Below are positions 34,111-44,317 of a stretch of 64,000 nt of DNA, piece by piece; positions within the stretch are counted from its first letter, which is position 1, and each line of letters begins with the position of its first letter. Source of the stretch: Streptomyces griseocarneus (GTDB lineage: Bacteria > Actinomycetota > Actinomycetes > Streptomycetales > Streptomycetaceae); NCBI GenBank assembly GCA_003674045.1, contig PENC01000002.1:1054001-1118000 (forward strand), given 5' to 3'. The notes beneath the pieces are model-generated. The model was given only the letters and a program-made list of their open reading frames with translations, was not told the origin of the DNA and made no database searches. The translations under genes were made by a program, and so were the position numbers.

Positions 34111-34217
34111 GCCTATTGGGGTGCGTCTTGCGCTTGGCGCGCGGCCGCGGGTCGGTGGGGGCTTGTCGCGCAGTTCCCCGCGCCCCTTAAGGGCCGGGGC
34201 TGCGCCCCGGATCCCGT
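34111..34217 (-). repeat. Dispersed Streptomyces repeat between MBL and cysM genes
   Basis: The inverted core reads GTCGCGCAGTTCCCCGCGCC and the far end reads TGCCTATTGGGGTGCGTC. It fills the 3' side of cysM, 13 bp from its stop. Bases 33966-34110 hold no other recognised feature. Confidence 0.8.
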
Positions 34218-34229
34218 CGCCTCCCCCGG

Positions 34230-35476
<1,247 letters not shown>

Positions 35477-35596
35477 GTCGTGGACTCCCTGTCCGAATAC
35501 GTGCGGGCACCTGTGGCAACGACGCCCGCATCGTATCGATTCCCTGTGCGTGTCCCGGAAGCTCGTCCCGCCATCCGGGACTGCCCGTCTCAGCCC

Positions 35597-36019
35597 TCAG
35601 TACGCCTCGACGACGCGGACCTCTTCCTCGGTGACCTCGCCGTCGACTATCCGGAAGGAACGGAACTGGAAGGGGCCGGTGCCGTCGGTGTCGGCGGTGG
35701 AGACGAGCACGTAGTGGGCGCCGGGCTCGTTGGCGTACGAGATGTCGGTGCGCGAGGGGTACGCCTCGGTGGCGGTGTGCGAGTGGTAGACGATCACCGG
35801 CTCCTCGTCGCGGTCGTCCATCTCGCGGTAGAGCTTGAGCAGGTCCGCCGAGTCGAACTCGTAGAACGTGGGCGAGCGCGCGGCGTTGAGCATCGGGATG
35901 AACCGCTCGGGACGCCCGCCGCCGACCGGGCCCGCGACCACGCCGCACGCCTCGTCGGGGTGGTCGGCACGAGCGTGGGCGACGATCCGGTCGTAGAGGT
36001 CCCGCGTGATGGTCAGCAT
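35597..36019 (-). CDS. mec: JAMM/MPN+ metallopeptidase Mec
   Basis: The 140-residue zinc peptidase has the full JAMM motif: E23 in DEACGVV, H79-S-H81, then seven residues to S89 and D92. In Mycobacterium tuberculosis Mec+ cuts cysteine off the CysO-cysteine adduct made by CysM. Here it may in addition trim the Met-Val extension of CysO. ATG 36019 is preferred because the longer reading frame runs into a dispersed repeat. It is the first gene of the operon. Confidence 0.92.
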   Translation of the reverse strand: MLTITRDLYDRIVAHARADHPDEACGVVAGPVGGGRPERFIPMLNAARSPTFYEFDSADLLKLYREMDDRDEEPVIVYHSHTATEAYPSRTDISYANEPGAHYVLVSTADTDGTGPFQFRSFRIVDGEVTEEEVRVVEAY

Positions 36020-36039
36020 GGGGGCAAGAATAAACAGAC

Positions 36040-36159
36040 CCCGCGCCCCTGAAAGGGGCGCGGGGAACTGCGCGACCAGCCACGACGGACACGCAGACGC
36101 CCACCGGAGCGCGGGAGGCACCCCGGTGGGCGTGGGGGTCCGGGGGCGGAGCCCCCAGG
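36040..36159 (+). repeat. Dispersed Streptomyces repeat between mec and permease
   Basis: A hairpin, GCGCCCCTGAAAGGGGCGC, is followed by GGGGAACTGCGCGACCAGCC and ends in CACCCCGGTGGGCG with a GGGGGCGGAGCCCCC stem. It covers almost the whole 147-bp gap and begins 20 bp upstream of the mec start, so the mec promoter must lie within or beyond it. Confidence 0.82.
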
Positions 36160-36166
36160 GGGTGAT

Positions 36167-37678
36167 CTACGCGGCCCGGTCCAGCTCCGCGCGGGTGGCG
36201 GCAGCCAACTCCGCATAGTGCGACGCCGGCTTCCGCACGAACGCCTGCGGGTTGCGCCGCTTGAGGGCGAAGTAGGAGACCACCATCAGCAGGGCCCAGC
36301 CCGGAGCGCAGTAGAGCGAGACCCGGGAGTCCTCGTCGACGCCCATCAGCACGATGACCATGGCGATGAAGAGCAGGGCGAACACGCTCGTCCAGGGCGC
36401 GCCGGGGGCGCGGAACTCGGACTTCGGCAGGACCCCCGCGTTGGAGAGGTAGCGGTAGCGGAGCTGGGCCGTGAGGATCATGATCCAGGCCCACATGCCG
36501 GAGATCGTCGCGAAGGAGACGACGTAGGTGAAGGCCTGGCCCGGCCACTGGTAGTTGATCCAGACGCCGACCAGCATCAGCGCGGCGGAGGCCGTGGTGC
36601 CGCGCAGCGGCAGGCCCTTCTTGCTGAGCTGGGCGAAGAACTTCGGGCCCTGGCCGTTGAGCGCGAGGTCGCGCAGCATGCGGCCGGTGGAGTACATGCC
36701 GGAGTTGCAGGAGGAGAGGGCGGCGGTGAGCACCACGAAGTTCACGATGCCGGCGCCCGCCGGGAGGCCGATCTTCTCGAACGCGGCCACGAAGGGGCTC
36801 ACACCGGGCAGGAACTCGGACCACGGCACGACGGCGAGGATGATGATCAGGGCGCCGATGTAGAAGACGGCGATGCGCCACGGCACGGTGTTGATGGCCT
36901 TGGGCAGGGTCTTCTTCGGGTTCTTGGCCTCGCCCGCGGTGACGCCGACGAGCTCGACGGCCAGGAAGGCGAACATCACGATCTGCAACGTCATCAGGGT
37001 GCTCTTGATGCCGTTGGGGAAGAAGCCGTGGTGCGACCAGAGGTTGTCGAAGGAGGCGGTGTCACCGGCGTTGGAGAAGCCGAGGGTGATGACGCCGAGG
37101 CCGATCAGGATCATGCCGATGATGGCGGTGACCTTGACCATGGAGAACCAGAACTCGAGCTCGCCGAAGAGCTTCACGGAGATCAGGTTGGCCAGGTAGA
37201 GGACGACGGTGAAGGCCAGCGCCGAGGCCCACTGCGGGATGTGGACGCTGGAGTCCTTGGTCCAGAAGTTCACATAGGTCGCGGCGGCGGTCACCTCGGT
37301 GATGCCGGTGACGACCCAGAAGAGCCAGTAGGTCCAGCCCGTGACATAGCCCCAGAACGGGCCGAGGAACTCGCGCGCGTAATCGGAGAAAGAACCCGAG
37401 ACCGGGCGGTACATGAGCAGCTCGCCGAGCGCCCGCATGATGAAGAAGATGACGAGGCCGGCTATCGCGTAAGCCAGGATCAGGCTGGGACCCGCCCTGT
37501 GGATGGCCGTGCCCGCGCCGAGGAAGAGGCCGGTGCCGATGGCACCGCCGATGGCGATCATCTGGATCTGCCGGTTGCCCAGCCCCCGCTGGTAACCCTC
37601 GGAAGCTCCCTGTCCGCTTCCGTCCTGCCGTGCGGCCTCCGCGTCTGCGGATCGGTCCGCGACCTGCTCAGAGGTCAT
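36167..37678 (-). CDS. Amino-acid permease (AAT family, GABA/D-Ala/Ser/Gly type)
   Basis: The 503-residue proton-coupled importer has 12 hydrophobic helices and the APC-family opening LGNRQIQMIAIGGAIGTGLFLGAG. The segment ELVGVTAGEAKNPKKTLPKAIN is typical of the CycA/GabP branch. Substrates in this branch include D-serine, D-alanine, glycine, GABA and histidine and cannot be separated here. ATG 37678 has an AAAGG-type site upstream. A long structured leader precedes the start. Confidence 0.88.
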   Translation of the reverse strand: MTSEQVADRSADAEAARQDGSGQGASEGYQRGLGNRQIQMIAIGGAIGTGLFLGAGTAIHRAGPSLILAYAIAGLVIFFIMRALGELLMYRPVSGSFSDYAREFLGPFWGYVTGWTYWLFWVVTGITEVTAAATYVNFWTKDSSVHIPQWASALAFTVVLYLANLISVKLFGELEFWFSMVKVTAIIGMILIGLGVITLGFSNAGDTASFDNLWSHHGFFPNGIKSTLMTLQIVMFAFLAVELVGVTAGEAKNPKKTLPKAINTVPWRIAVFYIGALIIILAVVPWSEFLPGVSPFVAAFEKIGLPAGAGIVNFVVLTAALSSCNSGMYSTGRMLRDLALNGQGPKFFAQLSKKGLPLRGTTASAALMLVGVWINYQWPGQAFTYVVSFATISGMWAWIMILTAQLRYRYLSNAGVLPKSEFRAPGAPWTSVFALLFIAMVIVLMGVDEDSRVSLYCAPGWALLMVVSYFALKRRNPQAFVRKPASHYAELAAATRAELDRAA

Positions 37679-38066
37679 GGTGGTGCGCCTTTCTCCATAC
37701 CGATCCGGCCAAATGCGGATCGGGTCCAGATCCCCCCGGATGGAGTCCTGCAGCGCCGACGGTCGGCCGGCTAAGCGCTCCCGCCGTGACATGGGTGGCG
37801 TCACGGAGGCAGGTCGTGAAGGTTTATCACGTGGCGCAATGTGATCGTCCAGGCTGCTGTGGTGCACGCCACAATAAAAGTAGGACAAATAAGAAAAGGC
37901 CGCCTATTGGCGACCACTACGGTAACTCGATCGTTATCCGGAATTGAGCGTTCGCTGAGCGAACGGCCGGTGAGTGGTGTTCGGCTATCGGACGCCGATC
38001 GGGTGATTCCGGACCACCCGACCGTAGCGTCCGCACTGCGGGAAACCGCAAGGTTCAAGCCACGGC
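37679..38066 (-). promoter_or_regulatory. 388-bp leader and promoter region of the permease
   Basis: Close to the gene are three stems: CCGATCCG/CGGATCGG (37700-37723), GCCGAC/GTCGGC (37755-37767) and CCGTGAC/GTCACGG (37784-37806). Together they could form a folded RNA leader that ends about 20 nt before the start codon. Further upstream the DNA is AT-rich for this genome (37870-37900). A perfect palindrome, CGTTCGC-TGA-GCGAACG (37949-37965), could be an operator. No known riboswitch class was recognised. Confidence 0.45.
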
Positions 38067-38660
38067 TCAGGACATCAGCGCCTCGACGAGGGTCTCCTGG
38101 AGGCCGCCCAGCCAGAGGTACGCCATCACCATCGGCTTGCGGGGGTCCTCGTCCGGCAGCCGGAGGAACGCCTCGCCGTCGTCCTCCTCCGTGACCTCCA
38201 GCCGGGTGCCGATGGTCAGCCGCAGGTCGTTGAGCGCACCCAGCCAGCGGCGGCACTCCTCGGGCGACAGCCGCAGCACCGCGCCGCGGTCGCCGCCGAC
38301 GGTCAGCGCGTCCAGCGAGCGGACGACGGCGAGGGCGTCGTCGCGCTTGCGGTCCCGCAGGTCGTTCTCGGTGTAGCGGCGGAATTCGGCGGCGTGCGCG
38401 CGCTGCTCCACGTCCTGCGGGACACCGGGCTCGCCGTACGCGTCGGGGAAGAGCCGGGCCAGCGCGGGGTCGGCGGGCGGCTCGCTCGGGCCCTCGGCGA
38501 AGAGGCGCGCGAGCGGATCGGCGTCTTCGGGACCGTGCCCGTCACCGGGCCCGATGAGCTCCAGCAGCTGGACGGCCAGGCTGCGCAGGATGGAGACCTC
38601 GACCTCGTCCAGGGCCACGGCGGCCCCGCCGCCCGCGAGCGGCTCGAAGTGCCCGGCCAT
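38067..38660 (-). CDS. DUF2017 protein
   Basis: The 197-residue protein belongs to DUF2017, an actinobacterial family nearly always found directly after clpS. The conserved parts are LDEVEVSILRSLAVQLLELI near the start, RRYTENDLRDRKRDDA and a C-terminal WLGGLQETLVEAL helix. ATG 38660 overlaps the clpS stop by one base (TGATG), so it is translated with clpS. The function is unknown; a part in N-end-rule proteolysis is inferred from context only. Confidence 0.88.
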   Translation of the reverse strand: MAGHFEPLAGGGAAVALDEVEVSILRSLAVQLLELIGPGDGHGPEDADPLARLFAEGPSEPPADPALARLFPDAYGEPGVPQDVEQRAHAAEFRRYTENDLRDRKRDDALAVVRSLDALTVGGDRGAVLRLSPEECRRWLGALNDLRLTIGTRLEVTEEDDGEAFLRLPDEDPRKPMVMAYLWLGGLQETLVEALMS

Positions 38661-38971
38661 CAACGGTCCTGCGACAGGGTCGCCCACAGGCCGTAGCCGT
38701 GCATCGCCTGCACGTCACGCTCCATTTCCTCGCGACTGCCGCTGGACACGGTGGCGCGGCCCTTGTGGTGGACGTCGAGCATCAGCTTGTGGGCCTTGTC
38801 CTTGGAGTAGCCGAAGTAGGCCTGGAAGACATACGTCACATAACTCATGAGGTTGACAGGATCGTTGTGAACCAACGTGACCCAGGGGACGTCGGGCTCG
38901 GTCACCGCGAAGGGTGCCTCGCTCGATTCGGGTCGTTCGATCTCAACGGGGGCGACGCTCACGGTTTCCAT
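38660..38971 (-). CDS. clpS: ATP-dependent Clp protease adaptor ClpS
   Basis: The 103-residue adaptor brings N-degron substrates to ClpAP/ClpCP. The core runs [44 protein letters not shown]. The HNDPVN segment makes the pocket for the N-terminal residue of the substrate, and the first ~35 residues are the flexible extension. ATG 38971 is the natural start; longer forms read into the dispersed repeat upstream. It is operonic with the DUF2017 gene. Confidence 0.93.
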   Translation of the reverse strand: METVSVAPVEIERPESSEAPFAVTEPDVPWVTLVHNDPVNLMSYVTYVFQAYFGYSKDKAHKLMLDVHHKGRATVSSGSREEMERDVQAMHGYGLWATLSQDR

Positions 38972-39001
38972 GCTGCCACTCGCCTGCGGCGCTTGCACAA
39001 A

Positions 39002-39202
39002 CGGGGTGCCTCTTGCGCTGCTCGTGCGGCTGCGGGTTCGGTGGGGGCTGGTCGCGCAGTTCCCCGCGCCCCTTAAGACCGGGGCTTCGCCCCGGATCCC
39101 GCTACGTCGGTTGTGGGCATGCGTTCCGCAAGGGGCGGAACGGGTGGGCACAACCGGACCACCGGGCCGCACCGAAACGGGGTCCGGGGGCGGAGCCCCC
39201 GG
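39002..39202 (-). repeat. Dispersed Streptomyces repeat with extended tail between clpS and pncB
   Basis: The core GTCGCGCAGTTCCCCGCGCC (inverted) is followed by GGGGCTTCGCCCCGGATCCC. A second palindrome, CCGGGGGCGGAGCCCCCGG, lies at 39184-39202. The same two-part layout is seen at 57160-57390, including CGTTCCGCA and GGGCACAA between the parts. Confidence 0.8.
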
Positions 39203-39240
39203 TTATGGGAAGTGGGGTGACGAAGCCCGCCCCCTAGAAA

Positions 39241-39255
39241 TCGTCAGTCTGACGA
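39241..39255. promoter_or_regulatory. Perfect palindrome in the pncB promoter
   Basis: TCGTCAG-T-CTGACGA has 7-bp perfect arms and lies 59 bp upstream of the pncB start. TAGCAT further down could be a -10 box, placing the palindrome over the -35 region. This is where a repressor of NAD salvage genes would bind. The regulator is not identified. Confidence 0.5.
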
Positions 39256-39313
39256 GTAGCGGGGGTAGCATCATCGCGAAGGCCCTGGACGGACATAAGC
39301 GAGGTAGGGCGAA

Positions 39314-40642
39314 GTGAACGCTGCGGACCTGGGACTGCCGGTGGCTGTGCCGTCGACGGCCCTCTTCACCGACCGTTACGAACTCACGATGCTGCAGGCC
39401 GCGCTGCGGGCCGGCACCGCGGACCGCCGGTCGGTCTTCGAGGTCTTCACCCGCAGACTGCCCGAGGGCCGCCGGTACGGCGTCGTGGGCGGCACCGGCC
39501 GGGTGCTGGACGCGGTGGAGAACTTCCGCTTCGACGCGGGCGTCCTCCGTTTCCTCGCCGACCAGCGCATCGTCGACGAGCCGACGCTCGCCTGGCTGGC
39601 GGACTTCCGTTTCCGCGGGGACATCTGGGGCTACCCGGAGGGCGAGGTCTATTTCCCGGGCTCGCCGATCCTGCGCGTCGAGGGGTCCTTCGCCGAGGCG
39701 GTGCTGCTGGAGACGGTGATCCTGTCGATCCTCAACCACGACTCGGCCGTCGCCGCCGCGGCCTCGCGGATGTCGGCCGCCGCGGGCGACCGGCCGCTGA
39801 TCGAGATGGGGGCCCGGCGCACGCACGAGCTGGCCGCCGTCGCCGCGGCCCGCGCCGCGTACGTGGGCGGCTTCAGCAGCACCTCCGACCTCGCGGCGGG
39901 CTTCCGTTACAACATCCCGACCGTCGGCACCAGTGCGCACGCCTTCACGCTGCTGCACGACAGCGAGAAGGACGCCTTCACCGCGCAGGTCGCCTCGCTC
40001 GGCGGCGGCACCACCCTCCTGGTGGACACCTACGACGTCGCCGAGGCCGTCAGCATGGCGGTGGAGATCGCCGGTCCGGAGCTGGGCGCGGTGCGGATCG
40101 ACTCCGGCGACCTGCTGCTGCTCGCCTACCGGGTGCGACAGCAGCTCGACGCCCTGGGCGCCTTCCACACGAAGATCGTGGTCACCAGCGACCTGGACGA
40201 GTACGCCATCGCCTCGCTGGGCGCCGCCCCCGTGGACGCGTACGGCGTGGGCACCCAGCTGGTGACCGGCAGCGGGCACCCGACCTGTTCGATGGTCTAC
40301 AAGCTCGTGGCCCGCGCGGACTCCGGCGAGCCGGACGCCCCGCTGCGGCCGGTGGCCAAGAAGTCGATGGGCGGGAAGACCTCCATCGGCGGCCGCAAGT
40401 GGGCGGCGCGACGCCTGGACGCGGACGGCGTGGCCGAGGCGGAGGTCGTCGGCACCGGGCCGGTGCCCGAGGAGCTGGCCGACCGGCAGCTGCTGGTGGA
40501 GCTGGTGCGCGGCGGCAGGGCCGTGGCCCGTGAGCCGCTGGATGCGGCGCGTGACCGCCACAAGGCCGCGCGGGCGGGCCTGCCGATGTCGGCGACCCAG
40601 CTCTCGCGCGGCGAGGCGGTGCTCCCTACGGAGTACGTCTGA
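39314..40642 (+). CDS. pncB: Nicotinate phosphoribosyltransferase
   Basis: The 442-residue enzyme joins nicotinate to PRPP to make nicotinate mononucleotide in NAD salvage. The markers are TDRYELTMLQAALRAGTADRRSVFEVFTR at the start, a central ARRTHELAAV helix, GTSAHAF and the phosphate-binding VRIDSGDLLLLA. The C-terminal KKSMGGKTSIGGRK region is as expected. The start is GTG 39314. It stands directly upstream of pncA on the same strand (157 bp), together forming the nicotinamide-to-NaMN route. Confidence 0.92.
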   Translation: MNAADLGLPVAVPSTALFTDRYELTMLQAALRAGTADRRSVFEVFTRRLPEGRRYGVVGGTGRVLDAVENFRFDAGVLRFLADQRIVDEPTLAWLADFRFRGDIWGYPEGEVYFPGSPILRVEGSFAEAVLLETVILSILNHDSAVAAAASRMSAAAGDRPLIEMGARRTHELAAVAAARAAYVGGFSSTSDLAAGFRYNIPTVGTSAHAFTLLHDSEKDAFTAQVASLGGGTTLLVDTYDVAEAVSMAVEIAGPELGAVRIDSGDLLLLAYRVRQQLDALGAFHTKIVVTSDLDEYAIASLGAAPVDAYGVGTQLVTGSGHPTCSMVYKLVARADSGEPDAPLRPVAKKSMGGKTSIGGRKWAARRLDADGVAEAEVVGTGPVPEELADRQLLVELVRGGRAVAREPLDAARDRHKAARAGLPMSATQLSRGEAVLPTEYV

Positions 40643-40799
40643 CAGGCGGAAACGGACGGGACGTTCCGCCTGCGCCCGGGCGATGCGCTGCCCGGGTGCG
40701 CCGAGACCCCCTCCCAATACGCCACGGGAGTCACTACCCTCGGTCACAGCGACTTGATCCGCACTGTCGGCCGAGGGCCTTTCACAAAGGATCCGCACT

Positions 40800-41393
40800 A
40801 TGCAGCGTGCACTGATCATCGTCGACGTGCAGAACGACTTCTGCGAAGGCGGCAGCCTCGCGGTCGTCGGCGGTGCCGATGTGGCCGCGGCCATCACCGA
40901 TCTCGTCGGCGAGGCGGGCGCGGGCTACCGGCACATCGTCGCGACGCGCGACCACCACATAGATCCCGGCGGCCATTTCTCCGACCGCCCGGATTTCGAG
41001 CACAGCTGGCCCGTGCACTGCGTCGCGGGCACGGAGGGCAGCGGCTTCCACCCCAATATCGCGCCCGTGATCGCCTCCGGTGCCATAGAGGCCGTCTTCG
41101 ACAAGGGCGCCTACGCGGCCGCCTACAGCGGCTTCGAGGGCGCCGACGAGAACGGCGTCCCGCTGGCGGACTGGCTGCGGGAGCGCGGCGTGACCGAGGT
41201 CGACGTCGTGGGCATCGCCACGGACCACTGTGTCCGGGCCACCGCCCTGGACGCCCGCCGGGAGGGCTTCACCACCCATGTGCTGCTGGACCTGACGGCG
41301 GGCGTCGCCCCGCGCACCACGGAGAAGGCGCTGGAGGAGATGCGCGGGGCGGGCGTCGAGCTGAGCGGCAAACCGATCGTCCAGGGCGGCTGA
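40800..41393 (+). CDS. pncA: Nicotinamidase
   Basis: The 197-residue enzyme converts nicotinamide to nicotinate, the substrate of the preceding gene product. The catalytic triad D9, K102 and C144 (ATDHCVRAT) is complete, and the metal site D51/H53/H59 is present in RDHHIDPGGHF. In mycobacteria the same enzyme activates pyrazinamide. The gene has an AAAGGA ribosome-binding site and may share the pncB promoter. Confidence 0.95.
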   Translation: MQRALIIVDVQNDFCEGGSLAVVGGADVAAAITDLVGEAGAGYRHIVATRDHHIDPGGHFSDRPDFEHSWPVHCVAGTEGSGFHPNIAPVIASGAIEAVFDKGAYAAAYSGFEGADENGVPLADWLRERGVTEVDVVGIATDHCVRATALDARREGFTTHVLLDLTAGVAPRTTEKALEEMRGAGVELSGKPIVQGG

Positions 41394-41430
41394 GCCCCGC
41401 CCCGGCAGCAGTCGGCCCTGGCGGCAGTCG

Positions 41431-41733
41431 TCAGGGGCGGAGCCCCGGGAGGCTGCCTATCGGGTGCCAGGACTCCGTGTCGTCCGTCGGGCAGGCCCGC
41501 CACACCAGCCCGTCCGGGTGGTGCAGCACGGCGGTGATCTCGTCGGGGGTGGGCGGCTCGGTGTTGCCCCGCAGGTAGACCGCCCGGAAGCCCAGATTCC
41601 GAAGCCGCGTGAGCGCCCGCTGCCGGTTCACGGCGTGGACCAGGACCCGCACGCGCCCGCCCTCGGGCACCGGCAGGGACAGGGCGACGACCACCGTGCC
41701 GCCCGGCAGCTTCGCGAACCCGCCACCGGCCAT
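41431..41733 (-). CDS. Conserved small protein, unknown
   Basis: No family is recognised for this product of about 100 residues. It has alternating strands and helices (GGTVVVALSLPVPEGG, RVRVLVHAVNRQRALTRLRNLGFRAVYLRGN) and a C-terminal Trp-rich segment. ATG 41733 is preferred over GTG 41742 because GAGG is at better distance. It is convergent with pncA. Confidence 0.55.
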   Translation of the reverse strand: MAGGGFAKLPGGTVVVALSLPVPEGGRVRVLVHAVNRQRALTRLRNLGFRAVYLRGNTEPPTPDEITAVLHHPDGLVWRACPTDDTESWHPIGSLPGLRP

Positions 41734-41816
41734 CCACGCCACCTCTCCCCCGGGCCGGACGGCCGGGGTGTCAACAACGACGTCCGTGAGAGCACCACGA
41801 CAGTCATCTAAACGCG

Positions 41817-41850
41817 ATCGGCCGCCGCCCGCTAGGGGGCGACGGCCGAT
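41817..41850 (-). terminator. Hairpin terminator after the InhA-type protease
   Basis: Arms ATCGGCCGCCGCCC and GGGCGACGGCCGAT pair with one mismatch around a short loop. It lies 50 bp downstream of the protease stop on the minus strand and is followed by CGCGTTTAG. Confidence 0.65.
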
Positions 41851-41899
41851 ACGCTTCTGACCTGCGCAAACAGTGGTTACTACCGGTTTTGCCCGGGGT

Positions 41900-44317
41900 T
41901 TATCGGCCCGACGGGGCCACCTGGAGCGTCATCGTGGAGCCGTCCAGGGCCTGGTGCAGGATCTTGATCCGGGTGTTGGTGTCAGTAACCTGCACACCGC
42001 CCGTGGGGTTGCTCGGGTCGTAGTAGGTGCCCTTGCGGTCGTCGAAGACCGGGCTGCCGAGCTTGCCCTTGACGCGGGTGGCCTTGCCGTCGTTGTGGAC
42101 GGTGTAGCCCTGCGCCGGGAACCAGCTGAAGGTCGAGTCGTACGCCTGGAAGCGGTTGCGCATCAGCGAGCCGTCCGCCCACTTCTCGGCCTTCGGGTGG
42201 GCGTCGACGGGCAGGATGCGGCCCACGCCCGGGTGCACGCCGACGTTGTTGTCCGCCTGCGAGGTGTCCCACTTCCAGATCAGCAGACCCGGCTGGTAGG
42301 GGAAGTGCTCCACCCACTGGGGCTTGGTGCCCTTCCAGCCGAAGTTGTACGGGCCGACCTTGAGGGTCTTGTCGTACGACACGTACTGCCGGTTCTCCGC
42401 GATGTAGTACTGCGGGTACTCCTTGGTGAAGGACTCGCCGATGCGCGAGAAGCCGTCGGCCTTCCAGCCGTTGTCGTCGCCCTCGGCGTTGTCCGTGAAG
42501 ACGACGCCGCCGTCGGCGGTGAGGCTGATCGCGTCGGCGGTGAAGCCCTTGCCGGAGGCGCCGCCGTCCGTCTGGTAGCGGAAGCGCAGGTCGATCTTCT
42601 TGCCCGCGTAGGCGTCGAGCGGGAACGACAGCTTCTTGTACGCGCCGGAGACGCCGGTCAGCGCGGGGCGGTCGCCGCCGTCACGGGTGATGGCCTTGCC
42701 GTCGGCGGTGCCGTCGAGCGGGGTCCAGTTGCCGCCGCCGTCCGTGGACACCTCGGTGTAGAGGAAGTCGTAGCCCGCCTCGATGTCCCACCAGCCGGAA
42801 AGGTCCAGCTGGGCCTTGGACTTGCCGGTGAGGTCCACGGTGCGGGTGAGGGTGTTCTTCAGGTTGTCGCCCTGACCGCCCCACCACTGCTTGGTGCCCT
42901 CGGCGGGCTTCACCACGTCCGTCCTGACCGCCTTGGCGGGCAGGTCGACGACGAGCGCCTGCTTGTCCTTGGTGTTGTACTCGGCGACGCCCAGCTTGTG
43001 CGTCGACTTCGTCGCCGCCTTCGCCTTGTCGTAGTTGAGCCAGCCGAGCTGGAGCTTGTCCCAGGCGCTCATGTCGCCGGGCAGGTCGCCGATGGAGTCC
43101 TTGCCGTTGCCGAGCCAGGAGCCGGCGGACATCAGGGACCAGTAGTCGACGGACGACTCGCCCTTGCCCGTGGTGTCGTACTCGTCAGGCAGGCCCAGGT
43201 CGTGGCCGTACTCGTGGGCGAAGACGCCGAGGCCGCCGTTCTCCGGCTGCATGGTGTAGTCGCCGACCCAGAAGCCGGTGTCACCGATCTGGGTGCCGCC
43301 CGCCTTGTTGTTCGCGGGGCCGGTCTTGCCCACGTCCGAGCCGTAGGCGTACCAGCGGTGGGCCCAGATCGCGTCCTTGCCCTGCTTGCCGCCGCCCGCG
43401 GACTCGTCCTCGCCGGCGTGCACGATCTGGAAGTGGTCGATGTAACCGTCGGGCTCGTTGAAGTTGCCGTCGTGGTTGTAGTCGTTGCGGTCCCACTGGT
43501 CGTACTGGGCGAGGGTCGCCTTGATGTCGGCGTCCGAACGGCCCTGGGCCTTCTGGTCCTTGACCCACTGGTTGACGCCGTCGCGCACCAGGTCCCAGGC
43601 GCTCGGGCAGTTGGTGGAGCCGCAGTAGTTGGACCCGTAACGGGCCTCGTTCCAGGGGACCCTGACCCAGTCCGTCACCTGGCCGTCGACCGAGTAGCGG
43701 CCCGAGGACTGCTTCTCGTAGTACTTCGCCAGGGACTCCTTGTCCTTGTCGTGCGAGAAGTAGAGGTCCTGGTAGTGCTGGCGGTTGTAGTCCTTCTGCC
43801 AGGCCGTGCTGTTGTCCTTCGCACGGTCCGGCTTCTCTATCGTGTTGTGCGCGGGGCCGGGGGTGCCGCCGTACTTCTTCACCGGGGGCTGCGGGCCGTC
43901 GGGGCCGTCCGGGTCGTACATGGTGGTGTCGTCGACCTTGTCGCCGAAGTCCACCAGGATCGTGAATATCTTGTCGGTCTTCTTCCGGGCCAGCTCGACG
44001 TACTTCCCCTTGCCGAGCTGGACGACCTGCGAGCCGCCGCGCTCCTGCGGCTTCGCCTCGCCGGCGACCACCTTGTCGACGGCGGCCTTGCGCTGTGCCT
44101 CGGTCTTCTTGCTGAACGGGCCCTTGAGATCGTGCTCGACGCCCTGCGGCGCGGGGTCCTGGCGCACGACGGCGGCGGGCTGGTCGGACCCTGCCGCTCC
44201 GGTCACGTTCGCCGCCAGCGCCGATCCGGCCACCCCGACCGAAAGGGTCGCCGCGCCCAGCGCGACGACCGTGGCCACTGCGGCGGATCTGGCGACCCTC
44301 CGTTGGCTGCTCTTCAC
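41900..44317 (-). CDS. Secreted immune inhibitor A family metalloprotease (M6)
   Basis: The 805-residue secreted zinc protease has a signal peptide (residues 1-36, ending ALAANV) and then a propeptide. The catalytic domain has H368-E-Y-G-H-D-L-G-L-P-D-E-Y-D, the M6 zinc motif, and SLMSAGSW as the Met-turn. A beta-sandwich and C-terminal domains typical of InhA follow. GTG 44317 has GGAGG upstream. S. coelicolor has a similar protease at this position (SCO2920, from memory). It probably degrades extracellular protein during development. Confidence 0.93.
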   Translation of the reverse strand: MKSSQRRVARSAAVATVVALGAATLSVGVAGSALAANVTGAAGSDQPAAVVRQDPAPQGVEHDLKGPFSKKTEAQRKAAVDKVVAGEAKPQERGGSQVVQLGKGKYVELARKKTDKIFTILVDFGDKVDDTTMYDPDGPDGPQPPVKKYGGTPGPAHNTIEKPDRAKDNSTAWQKDYNRQHYQDLYFSHDKDKESLAKYYEKQSSGRYSVDGQVTDWVRVPWNEARYGSNYCGSTNCPSAWDLVRDGVNQWVKDQKAQGRSDADIKATLAQYDQWDRNDYNHDGNFNEPDGYIDHFQIVHAGEDESAGGGKQGKDAIWAHRWYAYGSDVGKTGPANNKAGGTQIGDTGFWVGDYTMQPENGGLGVFAHEYGHDLGLPDEYDTTGKGESSVDYWSLMSAGSWLGNGKDSIGDLPGDMSAWDKLQLGWLNYDKAKAATKSTHKLGVAEYNTKDKQALVVDLPAKAVRTDVVKPAEGTKQWWGGQGDNLKNTLTRTVDLTGKSKAQLDLSGWWDIEAGYDFLYTEVSTDGGGNWTPLDGTADGKAITRDGGDRPALTGVSGAYKKLSFPLDAYAGKKIDLRFRYQTDGGASGKGFTADAISLTADGGVVFTDNAEGDDNGWKADGFSRIGESFTKEYPQYYIAENRQYVSYDKTLKVGPYNFGWKGTKPQWVEHFPYQPGLLIWKWDTSQADNNVGVHPGVGRILPVDAHPKAEKWADGSLMRNRFQAYDSTFSWFPAQGYTVHNDGKATRVKGKLGSPVFDDRKGTYYDPSNPTGGVQVTDTNTRIKILHQALDGSTMTLQVAPSGR

